Positions 10,279-22,716 of a stretch of DNA of 58,421 nt are shown here, piece after piece; the stretch's first letter is position 1, and each line of letters begins with the position of its first letter. A program made the translations under genes and the position numbers. The notes under the pieces were generated by a model. That model saw nothing but the letters and a program-made list of their open reading frames with translations. It ran no database searches and had not been told where the DNA came from. Source of the stretch: Beroe ovata (Eukaryota > Ctenophora > Nuda > Beroida > Beroidae). The DNA lies in NCBI GenBank assembly GCA_946803715.1, contig CAMPET010000020.1, positions 8,975 to 67,395 on the forward strand, read 5' to 3'.

Positions 10279-13200
10279 ATGATAATGAGAAGAATATCCA
10301 GTCTACTGAAAGCACCCTTGTCCAGAGCTCAGCATACCATTACACTGTTTCCTGGTGATGGTATTGGACCCCAAATTTCAGAGTCAGTGAAGGAGATATT
10401 TGCTGCAGCGGAGGTTCCTGTGACTTGGGAAGAGCATGAAGTCTACCCTATCCTAGGTTTGTATCATAATGGCATCACTTATAGGAGACCAATGACCCCC
10501 TGGTCCCTACTCACTGCCACATTGTCATTTGTTTCCGGATGAAATGGTTCCCCATTATCTCGAATAAGCCACAGTGCTATATACTCATATGCGGTACCCC
10601 AAATTTTAGGATAATCATAGCTTCTCCCCCTCAATTGTTTTCTCCTCACATTCGAGCACTATCGAATGAAACACCACTCCCATATTTCCCTTAATCAGGA
10701 GACCTGATCCCTTGTATCTTCAAATTTAAACTCCCCGATCCGTACCAGCTTGGTGCTTTGTGGGCCGGTCCACAATTTTCGGCACATAGACGTAGCGCGC
10801 TAACGTCTACGTAAATCAAAACAAAAACTTTTTTCTTGAATTGGAATTTTCGGCGCCGCGCGCGCGCTCAACTCCTATGCGCGCCACTAGCACTAGCTCC
10901 ACCATTTCTATTGTGTATAATCCAGAGTCCATCTTTTTAGAGAAGAACGGAAAGACAAGAATACCACAGCCAGCGATCGACTCCATTTTCAAGAACAAGA
11001 TCGGCTTGAAAGGACCGATGAGGACAGCGATCGGCAAAGGTCACGTATCCCTCAATCTGACTATCAGACGAACGTTCGGACTGTACGCGAACGTGCGGCC
11101 CGCAAAGACAGTCCCAGGAGTTGAAACACCGTACTCGAAAGAGGGAGTGGACTGTGTTATTGTTAGGGAAAACACAGAGGGGGAATACTCGGGAATCGAG
11201 CATACGGTGAGTGCTTTTGCGACTTGATATAGCTTGAGTACTATAGACGTATTCCATTGATCGCCTTTGGCAATTTGCCAATTATGACCCATCGTGCTCA
11301 TTTTTAGGTTGTGCCGGGTGTAGTACAGAGCGTGAAACTCATCACTCGGGATGCGAGTAGAAACGTCGCCGAATACGCGTTCAAATACGCTATCGACAAC
11401 GATCGATCGAACATCGTTGCGCTCCACAAAGCGAATATCATGTCCATGTCCGATGGAATGTTCCTTGAGCAGTGCAGATTAGTTGCCGAAAAGGTGAGTT
11501 AATTGTTATAATTCCTCCTCATTTCTGTTGTGTTTTCGTTCAAAATTTGGGAAATCATTTATCATCGAACAATCTTTGCCTCAGTATCCTCAAATCAAAT
11601 ATCGGGAGATGTACCTCGACTCAGCGTGTCTGAAGATCGTGAAGGACCCCTCACAATTCGATGTGATGGTCATGCCGAATCTGTATGGCGATATACTCAG
11701 TGATTTAACGTCGGGTGAGTCAAATATCGGTCGAATTATCGGGTTGAAAATTGGTATAGCAAGACATAAATATGGGCTATACAAGCAATGTCGATTAAAT
11801 ATTCTTATCTGTACAAAAAAAAAGGTTATGGTGAAAAAACACGAACATATCACGGTTTTGCCTGTCAAAACTTCGCTGTTGCCAACAACTCCACATTTTC
11901 CAAGTATACTTCTCTGAGAAACGAATGATATGGAAAATAGGACGAAGTGTACCGCATATGCGCTCCCCCTGCATACATCCACAGGCAAAGATTAGGATTC
12001 TCCATCATTACCTCCAACTCCTCTTCCCCCACTTTCGCCATTCTGTCATCCTGACTTATCACCATGACAACCGGTTTATTGATGTTCATGAAGTTCTTCG
12101 TGGCGTTAGTGTAATATGGAAACGCGTTCGTATGGAAATCTTCCGGAGTCTCCAGTGGAATGGAGCTTCCTTTGCACAAATTCCGCATCAAGTCATGGTA
12201 GAGTAGACTCACCAACTGAGACCGGTTTAGTGACCTTATGTGACTATCCGTGAACTTTTCCTTATCGATAAGGTTCGTTACAGCGTCTCTAACCTCCTCA
12301 GTAGCAGGATTCCTCAGAACCTCCCTCGACCATAATTTGATGTTAATCTCGATGATCTTCCCGATGGTATAACAGTTATCATTCCGCATCGTCTCCAACC
12401 ACCGGGCTCCATTAAACACCGAACTATCAAACACTCCCCCAATTATCTCTTCCCTTTCTGATCCCTCGTGTGAGAGATAATCCAGAGCTTGAGCAGCTCC
12501 CAACGAGCTCCCAATCAGAATCCATCTCCTCCCCGGCTGGGAGTCCACCAGGTGATCCACAATTTGGGAGGTGTCGTTAAACTCCTTCACGAATAGCGAG
12601 AGACGTGGCGTGTAGAGCGGAACATTGCAACACCCGCGCCGGTTTATTATGTATACCGCGGGGAAGCCCGCCTGCAGGAACCACTCTGATATCCGTCGTG
12701 TGCGGGGTGAAAATGTGTGCATTCCTCCTCCCGGGAGATGTAGGATGCCGGGTAAATCAGGATTGGGTGTGGCCGTGCTGTCGGTAATCTCGTCCACCGC
12801 TACCACCCCACCGTCGTCTAGATTCACCAGTTCCCGCTTGATAGTGAGATGAGATGGATTGTAGTATTTGTCCAGGTGAAATCCTAGCCACGTGGCTAGC
12901 GCTGGGTGATAGCCCAATAAGGAGGGACCGCGGCGTTTACGCTGCTCACGGCTGGTTTCCATGGTAACGTTGTACAGGTCACCTGATCCGAAAATGCGCG
13001 GCTTCGCCCATTTAGAGAACAGAGTGCTGGAGTCAAACTTAATCCTCTTCATAAGAACAACAAAACGAGTCCGTTAATATGAGTACACATAGAATGAGCT
13101 GTTATACGTATGTGACATAGCCTGAATAGATTGTTATCAATTGTATTTCGCAATTTGTATTAATACTTCCTACAGTTATACGACTCCTTCATCAATATTT

Positions 13201-16029
13201 CCATGCATTCAGTGAGTTATAGCAAAATGTACATTTTACAAATTTTTCTTCCTCAGGTTTGATTGGTGGTCTTGGTTTAGCTCCCAGCGGTAACATGGGA
13301 AGTGGAGGGATTGCTATATACGAAGCTGTCCACGGTACCGCCGACGATCTAACGGAACTCGTAAGTTTTTACTTTTGAAACGAGCACTGCACAGTAACGT
13401 GCGTTGATTCTGAGTTTCAACTTGTAAAAGGTTTTTATTGTTGTCAAACAATAAAAAGAAGAAAAACAATAAAAAGAAGATTGGAATATTTCTGCAAGAG
13501 TAAACCGGTATCACACAAGAGATAAAAAGAATAGAAGCTTCTAGATACGCTGATTCAGTATGGCATTGTTTAAACCATACAAATGTTAAGTACATATTTG
13601 TCGCGTGTGACGTATTACATTCCTACATGAAGCATACGATAGGTAGTTGATACGATAATGAGAAGTCTTTCTAAGCTTTACCTATTGTATGACGTCAAGA
13701 TTTCCTTACTGCAACACAAGATTTCCGTCGAATGCACCGGATGAATTAATTCCGAAAACAAAACTCGAGATTGATGACGGTCAATCTGTCAAATGTCAGG
13801 ATTGGTGAGTCACCGTTACGTGGGAAAAGTGTCTACTTAAAGTACGATTTGCAGCTGTCATTATAACAGTGAGCGATATTGCAAGTATTATGGCTTTATT
13901 GCACGTCAAGAATACAAAATGTTATGTGACGTACAATGTACATTTTGCAATACACACATTGTACAATTCACACATATCGAAGAAGTCAGATCCAAAGTTC
14001 AATATAAAGTCTGTCAGATACGTGATTTAGAAGCGACTTTTTGGAAACGGAATACGGAAAGCACACTTCAGCTGAATAGGTTTAGAAATATAATTTAATG
14101 CGATGCCCGGCGTTATGACTTGGCTCCAGTTGCTGTGACGACACTAAAAGTTATGGTATGCTGGTTTCGGTTGTATACAACGTAACACGTTCAGACTATA
14201 GGTTCATGTCTGGGTTAATGTGGAATCGGCTGCAAAGAGAATGTACAGCACGCGTAGTGAGTACACAGTACACCGTAAACACTAACTATAGTAACGAACA
14301 ATATGCGTAACCACTACCCACCTACCAACCAGTGATGAAAGTGCACGGTAATGAATACACCGTGACGTGAGTAGAGATAACTAAGTCATGTACAGGGTTT
14401 GGCCGAAAGAGTGGGATAAACACGATACCACGCGTTCTACCTGGACCAAGTCACACCTGGCTCCCGTGTATGTAACTTTGGCCAAATCGCCACTGATAGA
14501 ATTGTGTGTGTGTGTGTGTGTCTCTGAGTGACCTGGTATGTCTGCAAATTAGAGATCGAGAGAAGGAAGAAATGTTTGGTCGAGTGAATGACCATTCCTT
14601 CAACAGAACTTCATGAAAATGTATAAATCCATGTCACTAACGTTCTGTATAATTCCATTTCAAAGAACGAAACAAGGGAAAATGGCTGAAAATATCTCGA
14701 ATCAAATTTCACAAAAAAATCGATATCGTCCCTATGGGAATCCTTTTATTCGCACTTATCAACACAATCGTAGAGAGCTGCTCCCAACCAGAAAGTGTTT
14801 CGTTTGCACGTGCAAATCTTGACACACCCATCCATGTCTGATTTCACCGTGATCGATGCTTCAAACGGTATCCATCCCACGGCCCCGTCATTGTTCGTCG
14901 CCATGCACTTATGTGGACAGTACATCTCAGTGCACAAGGCAGTACCGTGGATCGTACAGATGCAGTTGTTACACCCATCGTTATACTGCCCTGTCGTCAT
15001 CACAGTTTCTCCCGTCGGTTTCATGTAGGTGCATGGCGCGCACTCCTTCCCATCGCACGTGACTGTCCCGTCTGCGCGGCACTCGCACGTGCTGCACTCC
15101 GCCGCAAACTTCTCTCCCTCAAGGTAGATCTTGTTGTCATGGATACACATTCCAGTAATGGCATGGCTGGTAGAAACCAGAAGTAGTAGGGACAGTGAGA
15201 GTTGGAGCACCATTCTGTTGGAAGATGATGAGTGTAGTACGTGTGTGGAGAGAGTGGTAAATGTGCTCTCTTTTATATATCTTACCGTGAGTGAGGATTT
15301 AGTTGTGATTCGATTAGAACTCCCTACGAGAGTTTTGTGGTCATGAGTCATTCCCCCTTGAATCCCGGTAAAAATGAACGTGTAATCGCATTTCATGTTC
15401 ATTCGGTGATCGAATTAATTGGTTTTGTAATTATGAACGTGACCGTTCTGGGGGTGAATTGCGCTATGAAAATGGCGCAAATGGGATTGCGATCATCGGT
15501 TTTCATTGAAATCACGTTGATTTTACCGAGGCAATAATAAAGAGTGTGACTTTTCACTTTAAAATAGCGATATTCCAGAAAAATGCGGAGAAAAATTCTG
15601 AAGTCAACGTCCTTTGATGTTTTTGACATTCCCGTTTTTCAGAACAAAGGAAACCCAACAGCTCTACTAATGTCAGGACTTATGATGTTGCGTCATCTCG
15701 AGATGAAAACGCAGGCTGATTTGATTGAAAATGCCGTTCTCTCAACATTGAAGGTATTCAGGTCTCACTATTGCGAGTATAATCTAGAAACATCTATAAT
15801 CAAATGATCATTCAGCGTAGAGACTCCCCGAATTCTATAAGTTCGGCGGAATTCGTAGATTGGACAGTAAACTCCACCGCATTCGGAATCCCAATCAGCC
15901 CCATGCCCCTCTTCTCTAATAACCGGTTTTCCCCAGGAGAGGAAAGTGGTGACGGGGGATATTGGAGGTCGAGCCACCAACCCCGAGTTCACTGCCGAGA
16001 TTTGCCGGAAAATTAGAGCCGCCATGTAG
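10279..16029 (+). CDS. IDH3A: Isocitrate dehydrogenase [NAD], alpha subunit, mitochondrial
   Basis: Seven exons (10279-10456, 10926-11206, 11308-11493, 11585-11714, 13257-13360, 15643-15753, 15937-16029) join in phase to 360 residues; human has 366. IDH3A is the catalytic subunit of the NAD-dependent enzyme of the citric acid cycle, in the mitochondrial matrix. Seen: a basic, Ser-rich presequence ([19 protein letters not shown]), the nucleotide-binding start [10 protein letters not shown], the substrate-binding Arg cluster in [39 protein letters not shown], the metal-binding [24 protein letters not shown] and [16 protein letters not shown]. Two other genes lie inside introns 4 and 5 on the opposite strand. 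The ATG is preceded by AG at 2 bases. Confidence 0.95.
11865..13052 (-). CDS. Alpha/beta hydrolase, ABHD1/2/3 (YheT)-like, nested in IDH3A intron 4
   Basis: A single antisense frame of 395 residues lying wholly within IDH3A intron 4 (11715-13256). The fold of the ABHD1/2/3/YheT group is suggested by HLPGGG (oxyanion-side strand, about residue 105), the nucleophile elbow GSSLG with Ser183, the acid in ISQDDRM (Asp335 or Asp336) and His365 in GGAHMRY. The vertebrate members are membrane-associated lipid hydrolases; I see no clear N-terminal membrane anchor here. The start at 13052 gives a 30-residue lead before a second Met that could also serve. There are no introns, in contrast to the host. 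Substrate unknown. Confidence 0.8.
   Translation of the reverse strand: MKRIKFDSSTLFSKWAKPRIFGSGDLYNVTMETSREQRKRRGPSLLGYHPALATWLGFHLDKYYNPSHLTIKRELVNLDDGGVVAVDEITDSTATPNPDLPGILHLPGGGMHTFSPRTRRISEWFLQAGFPAVYIINRRGCCNVPLYTPRLSLFVKEFNDTSQIVDHLVDSQPGRRWILIGSSLGAAQALDYLSHEGSEREEIIGGVFDSSVFNGARWLETMRNDNCYTIGKIIEINIKLWSREVLRNPATEEVRDAVTNLIDKEKFTDSHIRSLNRSQLVSLLYHDLMRNLCKGSSIPLETPEDFHTNAFPYYTNATKNFMNINKPVVMVISQDDRMAKVGEEELEVMMENPNLCLWMYAGGAHMRYTSSYFPYHSFLREVYLENVELLATAKF
13361..14745. other. Rest of IDH3A intron 5, left of the nested gene
   Basis: I see nothing coding here. A short TG run occurs at about 14502-14521. Many tacgt/acgta-like words give it an odd texture, but no clear repeat unit. Confidence 0.4.
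14746..15213 (-). CDS. Small secreted cysteine-rich protein (VWC/pacifastin-like), nested in IDH3A intron 5
   Basis: The likely protein is 155 residues, from the Met at 15213, which begins a good signal peptide ([18 protein letters not shown]). The frame stays open upstream to 15402, but that part has no signal character. The mature part has two or three small cysteine modules: [15 protein letters not shown]...VTCDGKEC, typical of von Willebrand C-like domains, then [20 protein letters not shown], which matches the pacifastin light-chain core (C-N-x-C-x-C-x3-G-x3-C-T-x3-C) except for a longer first spacing. A third, looser module ends the protein. It may be an extracellular inhibitor or growth-factor binder; the function is not settled. 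It has its own TATA box and an AG one base before the ATG. Confidence 0.75.
   Translation of the reverse strand: MVLQLSLSLLLLVSTSHAITGMCIHDNKIYLEGEKFAAECSTCECRADGTVTCDGKECAPCTYMKPTGETVMTTGQYNDGCNNCICTIHGTALCTEMYCPHKCMATNNDGAVGWIPFEASITVKSDMDGCVKICTCKRNTFWLGAALYDCVDKCE
15270..15279 (-). promoter_or_regulatory. TATA box of the nested secreted-protein gene
   Basis: On the - strand the sequence reads tatataaaag, about 57 bases upstream of the start codon at 15213. This suits a short 5' UTR and shows that the nested gene probably has its own promoter inside IDH3A intron 5. Confidence 0.6.
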
Positions 16030-16619
16030 AGACGGGGGGTTGAGAATCTGCTTACCGATATGTAAAAAGTTTTCTATGCACGAATATGTATTTGAATCGA
16101 GATTGCAACAGCTGCTCTTTAATTTGTTACGTTTTAATAATAACCGGGGTCACTTATAGGCAAAGTAATGAATTTCTGATATGTTAACATCGACTCTACC
16201 GTTGATTAGCACAGGTTTTGGTTGATTCTTCCCTTTCTAGACTCAATTGGCATCTTCTAACCATCAATCAACTCTCTCCACTAGGTATATGTTGATTGTA
16301 AGTTATTAAATTGTGATTTCTCTGACGCTAGGAACATTGATTGCGATTTGTAATGAAAGTATGAGTTTGTAGACTGTATTTGTACTATGAATGATCGTCG
16401 TCACCACCATCCAGTGTTTCATTCCGGAGAAACTCAAAGTTTTTGAACTCAAAGTTTTAAACGCATAGGCATCATTAGGGATCCATACCCATTACCCATA
16501 CTGCGTTCTCTCGGGTTCTCAACTATTTCGTTAATATCTGACTCTGTATGTTCAAAGTTTACAATTGTGAGTATATACTTCTCAACCCCCTCTCATTCCC
16601 GCTGTAGCATCAATGTATC
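16030..16619. other. Intergenic, IDH3A to hnRNP F/H-like gene
   Basis: No gene is seen apart from the acceptor-like CTGTAG at 16602-16607, which precedes the first recognised hnRNP exon. Confidence 0.4.
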
Positions 16620-19600
16620 ATGTGGGAAGAGAGGTGGATTCTGCGTTGCCGTGGTGTTCCATTCAAGATAACCAAGCCCGAGATCGCTGCCTGGTTCGAT
16701 ACCAGTCAGCTGTGGGGTCCCGTGGAGGATAGTGTACACATTACCTACAACGCTGAGGGTAAGAAAGCAATAAATGACATTTTCCCCACTTTTTGACGCC
16801 ATTCTCTTGTCATGTTTCTGAGACTTTTATACTTACTTCTAATGGCAGCCACTTCTACAATGAATACTCCCTAGGACGACCGTCAGGCGATTGCTATGTT
16901 ATTGTTGCTGATGAGGATAGCTATTACAATGGATTGGGGAAGAATAAACAGTATATGGAATCAAGGTTAGATCCGGTTATGAATATCCAGATCATACGCA
17001 GAGATCTGGTGGTTAAAATATGAGGTGCTTTTTGGGTTTTGTAGTCAATCACGAAGCCATGTTGCAAAATTTCCTAGTTTTACAGATAAAATGTATAACG
17101 AAATTTAAAGAAAATATTAAAATTGATTTCAGATGATGAACAATTCGACGAAAAATATTGTTAAAACCTCTTGGAGATCCTTCTGTAAATTTCAATGCTA
17201 CATTTCTCCTAAAGATTTCACTAGCCTAACAAACATTTGAAAACGAAAGTGTCTCAGCCAGTTCCCAAAACGACCCCTAAAATCAATGTAACAACCACTA
17301 CGACCGCGTGAGGTCGCCCTGCGTTGCCATGGTTACAATAGTCAGTTTGGCAATGAGCCAGTGTGTCACATGTCGTGGACTCGACGGCCGTGCTGTTGTG
17401 AGATTCAACCTCCGATTTAGTCTGTGCTGCGATCGGTGCACACGCAATCTGCAAGTAGTAAGAGGGATTGAGAATCAACGAGAATCGATCATATTAACTG
17501 AGATGTGGCAACTGACCAGCCCACTGACAGACTGTTATGATGACTTGACAGTACCAAGTCAATTAATCGTAGGAGATAATTCACTATATAACTCCACATT
17601 TCATGTGACATGAGTACTAACATTGGAACATCCCTTGACAACATATTTCTCCCGAAACACAAATCTATTCTTCATGTAGACANGGCCGTGCTGTTGTGAG
17701 ATTCAACCTCCGATTTGGTCTGTGCTGCGATCGGTGCACACGCAATCTGCAAGTAGTAAAAGGGATTGAGAATCAATGAGAATCGATCATATTAACTGAC
17801 ATGTGGTAACTGACTGGCTCACTGACAGACTGTCTGTTACGATGACTTGACAGTACCAAGTCAATAAATCGTAGGAGATAATTCGCTATTTTAACTCCAC
17901 ATTTCATGTGACATGAGTACATATATCATGTGACATGGGTATTGGGTACTAACATTGGAACATCCCTTGACAACATACTTCTCCCGAAACACAAATCTAT
18001 TCTTCATGTAGACAGTCTCAATGACGTAGTGGACACACGATATATCCTCTGACTCCGTGCAGACCTCTGTGCCCGGCTGAAAATACCGTCATGTGTCAGA
18101 CATTTTTAACTTGATGTCTGATTGATTTGGAACCATGCAAACGGGGTAAACTGCCAAGATTTCGCATTAAACGACACTTGAAACGCCGAATTTTGGGGTT
18201 TCAAAATAGCATTGCTAGAATATCACTCACCGCGGAACATCTGGGCAATATGGCACCAATGCCATCCTCAACGTCGGCAGTATACCGTATGTAGTTGTTG
18301 ATGATGTACTCTGAGCACATCTCACACTTCAAACTCTGGATGATGTACTCTGGGAGAAGGAGGAAGAGGAAGAGGAATAGGGGAGAGCGGAGGAGCATAT
18401 GGGGAGACGGGAGCGGAGACGCGAGAAGAGAGACTTTGCGCTGTCTCAGTCTCTTATTGAGTTGGAGTGTTCCAAGAGCTTGGGCTGGGGTGGTGAATCC
18501 TTAATCCTTATCGGTTCATAGCGGTCTCAAAGCATGATCACATCTTTGAATCATCTGCTTGACAAGATTTTGAATCGTTTAATAATCAAGGAAGAAAGCG
18601 AAACTAAGACAAGAAAATTGACAAAAAGTAAGTCTGGAAAGTTACCGTGCTATTCGTAACTATACGAATCAAGTATAATGACCAAACGTCATGAGATGGT
18701 CAGATGATTAGGTAATTAGTTAATTAGGAAATTAGATGAGATAGCTTTTATCGCGCGAAAAGCAGAGCATCGCACTATCCTATCATGTGAACGATTGATT
18801 AAGCTATCGAGAGAAGAAAATGGTGAGAGATTTTTAAAACAACGGCCAAGAAGCAAGCACAGGCTTAACTAGAATAGTAGAATATTCAATATTTTATTCA
18901 TGTGACTCAAATTTGGACACATATCAGTCATATGTCCCAATTTGATGATGTCACATTGTATAAAAGTCGTCGTTCAAGTCATGTGGGTTTTTGGAATAGA
19001 TTTTTGTTAAATCTCGTGACTCTTCTGCCGAGTTAGAAGTTTGTGTTTGCAAGTAGAAATTATAAAACACACGTACAATAGTCGCATCTATCGGCTATTG
19101 CTTTTTATTGATTGGTGATGGACAACATTACAACAATAATTGATACTGGTTAACGAATAATCGTGTTTAAAAGTGAATTAGAGCTATGGATAACACAAAT
19201 CGAACATCTTAAATCCTTTGTTCGCAACAAAAGAGAAGCGCACGTAATTTTCACCGATTTCTCGATTAAGAAGAACCCAGATAATGGGTAGGTACTAGGT
19301 ATAGAAACCTAGCTACACTCAGGGTGCAACACTAGTTTATTATAGCTTTCTAGGTCATTATAGGTTTATCATATCCTATTTGTTACACTTACTCTGTACA
19401 GACCACACAGCTCCCTTAGGTTCCAATACAACTGGTTATGTACACGTTTGAATTACCAATGGAGGAAAAGATTTGCACGGTAGATAATACTACTGCAATG
19501 TGTCGAAATCTGACTATGATTTGAGTTCGGATATAACATTACTGTCCAAATACTTGGAGAAATAGTCTTGTCAACACCACTCCAAGCAATCCTCAGATTT

Positions 19601-20793
19601 CAAATTCAAACTTCTCCACACTCTCTCGAATCTACATCTTTCATTCTCTCTTTCTCTCGGCCCTCTTCTCCGTCTAAGAGATGCATCAGGTAAACTGTCA
19701 TAGTCAATAGACTTATCATCCCTCCCTTCCTACCAGATACGTAGAAATCTACGAATCAGACGAGGGTCACCTTGCTCGAGCTCTAAAGAAAGGAGCGGTC
19801 AACAAGCGACCTTACGGCGGCACGGACACGCCCATTGTGAAGATTCGCGGCATTCCGTTCAGTGCAACCGAAGATGAAGTGAAGGAGTTTTTCGCAGGGT
19901 TGAGTGTGACTGAGATTAGGGTAACTAGCTAGTCCGGGAATCCTGATTTTGAGATTTGAGGAGATTCCCGGAAGTATTCTATGAGGATGATGTGAATTGT
20001 GAATATGCTCCAATTCGTAGAACATTTAACTTATAGATCACTTCTTTCACAGTTTAGGGAAGTGGACGGTAGAAAAACGGGGGAAGCGTATGTCAAGTTC
20101 TCGCGACAGGATGAGGCAACTGCGGCCCTGGAGAAACACATGCAGTCAATGGGGAATAGGTAGTTATCTCAAGTGCTCATAACTCCGATCGAGATGGTCG
20201 AAAATATTTCGTCTTTGAGTTGCACCAAATTTTCGCGTTCATGAATCCTGGAATCTTTGATAGAGGAAAGCAGTAACCATGATTTCCGTGTCTTCACAGG
20301 TATATTGAGATATTCAAGGCTAACAACCGTGAGATGGAGTGTCAAAAGCCGCTGTCCAACATCACCACCAAGAAACCCCCGGGCACCAGACAGCTCTCCG
20401 CCTACAAGTCAGTTATATATTCACTGCTGGGCTATGATTGGGTCTCCCGTGGCCTCAAACGCCCATTACGTCTCTGATGATATCAGGGACATGAATGGTC
20501 TTGGATTGTGACAAATCAACCCGCCCCAACCCCGCTCACAACCCCCTTTCATTTCCCTCAGGGGTGGGCTAAACGAACACAAGGTGTTCATGAAGGGGTT
20601 ACCCTTCCAGGCATCACAGGGGGATATTATCAAATTCTTCTATCCAATCATGCCGAAACACATTGAATTGATCTTGGGTCAAGATGGGAGGTCGTCGGGT
20701 ACGGCTTATGCTTTCTTTAACACCCATGAGGATGCACTTCAAGTTATGGATAAAGATCAGTCGTATATGGGTGGGTTTGAAAAGAACGATGTA

Positions 20794-20846
<53 letters not shown>

Positions 20847-22405
20847 NCTATGAAACCCGAAAAACCGTTGGTTTACTCCTTTTAATGCGCGCATAATCTC
20901 ACATAAGGAGCACGATTGTATATTTTCAATTTTTTGAATACAGCTGTTACTCTTTGTACAATGTACAATGTACACTGTACATCGCAATGTATGCTAGAGG
21001 ATATCATGGAAACTTTATGACAATTGGACAAAACAACGACAAACTCAGTCAGTCAAGTGCTCACTGAGTCGTGTACTCGGCATGCTCAGCTTTTAAACAG
21101 TGACTATCAAACACAAGCTTACAATCTGTAATTATCATTGTATGATGGGAAAACCAGTTGTACTTTGTGTTCATTCCTACCCTCATGGATCGTGAGAATT
21201 AAGCCATGATTAACTTCAGCTATCCCAAATTCCCCCACCCTCCCCTATAAGGCATTACCNNNNNNNNNNNNNNNNNNNNNNNNNNNNNNNNNNNNNNNNN
21301 NNNNNNNNNNNNNNNNNNNNNNNNNNNNNNNNNNNNNNNNNNNNNNNNNNNNNNNNNNNNNNNNNNNNNNNNNNNNNNNNGTTGGACAGAGAGAGGCGGC
21401 GCAGAAAGCGGCTGAACTCATTGCCCAGGCCCATGGAAAAGTGGCACAGTCACACACTCCTGCAGTGGATACTTCTGCGTATCAGAGTTCAGATTACAGT
21501 GGTTATGTTGGATATCCTACAGCGGTGTCAAATGATTACTCATCGGTGTCAACAGACTATTCGGCCGTTTCAAATCATTACTCTGCGGTGTCTAATAATT
21601 ACTCCGCGGCGTCAAATAATTACTCCGAGGTGGCAAATAATTACTCCGCGGTGTCAGATAGTTACTCGACTGTTTCAAAAGACTATACATCAGCTGGGTA
21701 TGATTCCGCCAGTTACCCCTCTCACTATCCCACTGACGTTACAAACAACTCATACTCCACATATGATGGGCAGAATCACAGTTACCATGGTTACAATGAC
21801 TACACCGGGAATCACCAGACGTCGTACAGTTATAGTGCGGCGCACCAAGGTGTGCCGCATTACAGCACAGGGTGTGCCTCTGGGGGGCATGGTGTGGCAC
21901 CACCGCCACCTGACTACGAGGAACCGCCACCCCCGCCACCACCCCCAGCTGAGATAAAGCCGGTGAGAAAGTCTCTGATGGCGGGCGCTGTGCGGCCTAT
22001 TGGTCAAGAAAACGGTAAGTGGAGGCATTCTTATCAAACCGAAAAACACTCGATAAGACGACACTCTCATATATGTGCTGAATAATCAGCGAATTGAACT
22101 AAATGTTCCTACTGGGCTTTTATCTCGTATCCTTCCTTTTCTCAGAGTATCCGAGCCCGAAACGTGGTAAACCTAACATGGGTAGAGGGAGTCAAGGGAG
22201 AGGCGCCGGAAGAGGCGTGTCTGGAGGCAGAGGCGCAACAAGGGGCGTGTCTGGAGGCAGAGGTGCAACAAGGGGCGTGGTCGGTGGAGGAGGCGCAACA
22301 AGGGGAGCACCTCCTGCTGTCCACAGAGCAAGACAACTTCCTGCTGACTTCACAATTCAGACCGACTATAACACCGGTTATGAAGAGGACAACGGAATTG
22401 CGTGA
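16620..22405 (+). CDS. hnRNP F/H-type RNA-binding protein with Tyr/Ser-rich and RGG tail, interrupted by an assembly gap
   Basis: Six exons before the gap join in phase (16620-16758, 16875-16965, 19737-19920, 20053-20159, 20300-20407, 20562-20770) and encode three quasi-RRMs of the hnRNP F/H group, which bind G-rich RNA and regulate splicing. RNP-like motifs are ILRCRGVPFK with GRPSGDCYVIVADEDS, IVKIRGIPFSA with GRKTGEAYVKF, and KVFMKGLPFQA with GTAYAFFNTHEDA. The end of RRM3 is missing, lost in the poly-G/N-gap region. After the gap two exons (21381-22014, 22146-22405) encode about 20 NxYSxVS-type heptads, a PPPP stretch and a tail of RG/GRGA repeats ending at a stop. I infer these are the 3' part of the same gene; a separate gene remains possible. 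The start is uncertain: an in-frame TAG lies at 16605, so translation begins at Met 16620 or in an unseen upstream exon. A Ly6 gene lies antisense in intron 2. Confidence 0.78.
17254..18398 (-). CDS. Ly6/uPAR three-finger protein, GPI-anchored, nested in the hnRNP gene
   Basis: Three exons on the - strand (18231-18398, 17954-18076, 17254-17448) join in phase 0 to 161 residues. Evidence for the Ly6/uPAR fold: a signal peptide (MLLRSPLFLFLFLLLPEY), the opening LKCEMC (CxxC), ten cysteines in total, and the closing DYCN motif with Asn straight after the last Cys. After that comes a hydrophilic spacer and a hydrophobic C-terminus (AVVVVVTLILGVVLG) with no tail, the pattern of a GPI signal. Such proteins sit on the outer cell surface; the partner here is unknown. 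It lies in the 2.8-kb intron 16966-19736 of the hnRNP gene. Parts of exons 2 and 3 are present twice because of a duplication at an N (17683); I used the complete copies. Confidence 0.8.
17386..18013. repeat. Local duplication around a single N
   Basis: 17386-17682 and 17684-18013 are near-identical, with a few substitutions and small insertions, and are separated only by N at 17683. The duplicated part includes pieces of two Ly6 exons. Two unmerged alleles or contig ends are more likely than a true duplication. Confidence 0.8.
18399..19736. other. Rest of hnRNP intron 2, upstream of the Ly6 gene
   Basis: AT-rich, with no gene, RNA or clear repeat recognised. Confidence 0.4.
20797..20847. 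repeat. 50-base G run ending in N
   Basis: An uninterrupted run of G (20797-20846) followed by N. It could form quadruplexes if real, but next to an N it may be a sequencing or assembly artefact. Confidence 0.7.
21260..21380. other. Assembly gap of 121 N
   Basis: Unknown bases. The missing sequence probably holds at least the exon ending RRM3 of the hnRNP gene, because the frame resumes directly after the gap. Confidence 0.95.
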
Positions 22406-22716
22406 GGTCACGCGCGTGAGATATATCATCTGTCACGCGTGTCTATTCACGCGTGAGATTATGTGTCGCGTGGTTATCGGGTTGCTCAGTTGCCGGTGTC
22501 TGTTTAAGGAGGACTATCGAACTGTTTTAAGTTATAATTGACGACGCTCCTTATTGAGTGGATACTAGACCAGTTCTTATCAATTGTTATTTGTTTATCC
22601 AGCCCCCACCACCTCCGACTTCCCTTCCTGTCATTTTATTCCATTATAAGCCCCTCTTTAGCCCCTTTTTTGCTCCTATCCATCCTCACCAGTCCCGCCC
22701 AAACAGTAGCCCACCA
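22406..22716. other. Intergenic, hnRNP-like gene to DUT
   Basis: No separate feature. The DUT frame stays open upstream to 22558, so an N-terminal extension of 53 residues is possible but looks non-conserved. Confidence 0.4.

Noticed and set aside
12605-12852. Frames on + within the ABHD-like gene
   Set aside because: Shadows of the - strand coding frame, which has catalytic motifs.
15768-16025. An 85-residue - strand frame
   Set aside because: It lies antisense to the last IDH3A exon and its flanking intron; a shadow frame.
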